Assembly (NCBI GenBank): GCA_018340375.1
Contig: JAFFJZ010000003.1
Location: 11,098,001-11,162,000, forward strand
Direction of reading: 5' to 3'
Origin: Gonatopus flavifemur
Lineage: Eukaryota > Arthropoda > Insecta > Hymenoptera > Dryinidae
DNA: 64,000 nucleotides
Shown here: positions 61,906-64,000 of the stretch, piece after piece
Layout: every line of letters starts with the position of its first letter
Numbering within the stretch: position 1 is the first letter of the stretch
Notes under the pieces: generated by a model
The model's database searches: none
What the model was told of the DNA's origin: nothing
Seen by the model: the letters and a program-made list of their open reading frames with translations, nothing else
Translations under genes and position numbers: made by a program

Positions 61906-62130
61906 ATCAGTACTGGATACATAAAAATACAGTAATATGCCTGTACTGATAAACCATTACTGAGAACTCAATACCGGCCAAGTACTAATCCAGTACTGGC
62001 CCTGCACTGATTGCGAATAATGGCATCAGTACTCAATCCCCAGTAATGAAAAGCGTTATCATTCCAGACACATGCCAGTACCCTGCCAATCTTGGCTAGT
62101 ACTGGTGCAGTACTGCGCCTGTTGTAAATT
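61906..62130. mobile_element. Array of CAGTACTGG-type palindromes
   Basis: At least ten related motifs (CAGTACTGG, CTGTACTGA, ATTACTGAG, AAGTACTAA, CAGTACTGG, ATCAGTACT, CCAGTAATG, CCAGTACCC, CTAGTACTGG, CAGTACTG) occur within about 210 bp in both orientations, ending before GTTGTAAATTTCTGG. No coding frame. It is built on the same plan as the 53.7 and 36.5 kb elements but with a different core word. Confidence 0.5.
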
Positions 62131-62359
62131 TCTGGTTGGGATTGAATTGAAAATTAAATTATTGTGGAGTTTCTCACGAAAATCTCTAATTATTTAGTTT
62201 CTGAATCAAATACCAATCTTCTATCAATCATGGATCTTTTCGGAGAAGATTCATCGATGGCATTCATAAATAATCACTCCTCAAAACTATACTTTCTGAA
62301 TAGCAAATTTTTCAGCATGTTCTGAGTTGTTATGCAGGGAGAATGTTACGGGATATCAT

Positions 62360-62426
62360 TAGTGCCGGCTCGAGGGGCACTACCGCCCAATTGAGGGCTG
62401 CTCGCGCCGCCCTGGAGCCGGCACTA
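62360..62426. repeat. Very GC-rich 67-base hairpin
   Basis: Perfect 12-bp arms TAGTGCCGGCTC (62360-62371) and GAGCCGGCACTA (62415-62426). The 43-base loop contains AGGGC/GCCCT and is about as GC-rich as any stretch in the window, though the flanks are AT-rich. It could be a foldback relic, a structured RNA, or part of an inserted foreign segment. No known RNA family is recognised. Confidence 0.5.
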
Positions 62427-62639
62427 GGTATCATGATGCAATTCTATCAAAAGCTCTCCTCCCCAAATTAATGAAATGCCAAATGAGATTGCATGAAATC
62501 GAATATACACGACGGAAGAAAACTTCAAACACATACATCAATTACGATAAAGTTAAACGACTTACGAGATCGTTCATAAACTGCAAATAAGCGGTAGAAG
62601 GGAGAAAGAAGGGAATTAACCCTGATGTTAATTATTTAT

Positions 62640-63070
62640 AACGAGCCTTCCGTGCTGTACGGATCGGCGGCGGCAGCGGTGGTGGCAGTGTGGTGCCTTG
62701 CGGTCCTTACACATATAGAAATTCCAAGAAATTTTCCACGCTTTATTATCATTATCATTATCGTTGCTATTATACTGGCGCTATTACTCACAAATATATG
62801 TACATATATATTTGTGTGTGTGTGTCTACGCGCATGCAAACGTATAAAGGTATTTATATACATCACTCGTACGTGTACGAATATATATCCTTATGTACGC
62901 GTGCGAGTGCGCCACGGCCCACAATAATAATCTTGATTGTTCTCTGGCCCGCTCACGCCACTTTGCACCGCTACATCCAATTATACTCGCGTATACATGG
63001 GGAGGAGGAGAACCGACGGAAGAGAAGCAACACGGACGAATCGGTATTTCCGAGTAACGACCGGGCGTTA
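62640..63070. promoter_or_regulatory. GC-richer region with GGCGGCGGCAGCGGTGG run
   Basis: A CGG/GGT-rich run at 62663-62695 and a CpG-rich patch at 62890-63070, separated by TATA/ATTATC-type simple sequence and a (GT)n run. Frames of 100-143 codons across it are shifted versions of each other without motifs. Confidence 0.3.
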
Positions 63071-64000
63071 ATGCCGCAATTACTTAGTGCCCATCATAAA
63101 ATGCGAAGCTTGCTTACATGACTGTCTAACCATATATAGGATGGTAGGTTTCGATTGCGTATATAGATACCGAGAGGGAACAAGTTGCTTTACTGATGAT
63201 ATCGATAATATTCAAGCTCAACGACACACTGCACTGGATGGGTATTCTATATTTCATATCCTATCGTCTGAACCATGCTTTTAGATTCTCTAAGTTTATT
63301 GAATGTGTCGGATTTTATCATTTTCCTTATTGTTTTCACATTTCGGGATGGAATGAGTTTCTTGGGATTGATTTCAATGAATGTCTCCTTCTATTTCTAA
63401 AGAGGATTTCCCAATTATTGAGAGACGTTAGTGTTCAATGACTGATAACAATTGTATGTTTGACTTGTAACTTATTTTAAGATGCAGCCAATCGACAACA
63501 GATGTTGGCACAATAGAAAGCACAGCACCAAATTTCAGGGAAATTTTCAAATAAGATGCCGCTGTATTAAAGTCTACGTTTTCACAACAAATGCGAGACC
63601 AATGCACGTGAAATCAGATAAAAATCTAACACAATTCTGTCTGATCGTGTTGAAATCAATGTCTAACAACTAAATGCGTTTCTGGGATGTTGTCTGAACG
63701 TTCATAAGACCTCTTCTACGTTCTATAAACCTTTCATAATCGTTCTAGTAGCACGTTGTACTGTGGATGTGTTTCTCATTTTCAACTCAAGATTTTCCCA
63801 GATTCTCGTAGATTCATATAAAATAATTCCATAGTGTTATATCACATGAATATTACAAGGACGATCGCAATACTCTGGTGATATCTTTGTCATTTTGTAA
63901 TACTGCTGCAGCAGTGGTTGAGCTATTTCACAATACCTTAACAATATCACAGCAACATGACTGTAAACCAAAAACCCGGATATTGAAATATTTCAGCAAT
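63071..64000. other. AT-rich intergenic to window end
   Basis: No supported gene. The sequence ends inside unremarkable AT-rich DNA. Confidence 0.5.

Noticed and set aside
62341..62460. Ala/Arg-rich open frame across the GC-rich hairpin
   Set aside because: The frame is a by-product of the GC-rich inverted repeat, and the peptide resembles nothing I know.
1..64000. CRISPR arrays, bacterial operons, rRNA genes, known miRNA sequences
   Set aside because: None seen. The sequence is eukaryotic, and no mature sequence of the common insect miRNAs I could recall was spotted by eye, though a systematic search was not possible.

Overview
The window looks like insect nuclear DNA: AT-rich, intron-containing, with fly-like splice signals. 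It carries one gene that can be named with confidence, a NET-family zinc-finger co-repressor homologous to no ocelli/elbow (noc/elB). The N-terminal sequence MVVLEEGG...QPDYLSPLPTT followed by LDAKKSPLALLAQTCSQIG points to noc. A hymenopteran host is my best guess from the general look of the sequence and its many short foldback elements. That guess is inference and not proven.

Layout. Positions 1-2133 are upstream and 5'-leader sequence that becomes GC-rich from about 1080. The noc coding region is two exons (2134-2220 and 4089-5570) separated by a 1.87 kb phase-0 intron, giving 522 residues. The 3' untranslated region runs to about 6840. It holds four Pumilio-type UGUA(A/C)AUA sites and a long GC-clamped hairpin. 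From there to the end (about 57 kb) there is almost no recognisable protein-coding sequence. This resembles the large regulatory domains known around noc/elB in flies: AT-rich stretches broken by short GC-richer islands (about 7.0, 17.4, 23.6, 26.8, 33.5, 34.3, 40.8, 46.0, 48.0, 58.2 and 62.8 kb) that are good enhancer or promoter candidates.

In the desert I found one possible small gene on the minus strand (34753-35678). It has three exons with matching splice phases, a poly(A) signal, one membrane segment and no family I recognise. Three short coding-like islands lie at 13.35-14.05 kb. A decayed non-LTR reverse-transcriptase fragment is at 18.5 kb.

The rest of the recognisable content is mobile or repeat sequence. 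The clearest is a 329-bp non-autonomous hAT-type element at 47356-47684 with 15-bp perfect terminal inverted repeats and an exact 8-bp target duplication. There are about ten foldback elements, a 141-bp tandem family also present as a distant copy near 8 kb, and several elements built from arrays of short palindromic motifs. The 140-bp foldback at 19536-19675 is unusual because four of its five arm differences become G-U pairs if transcribed from the minus strand.

All coordinates and pairings were read by eye. No searches, folding or expression data were available.
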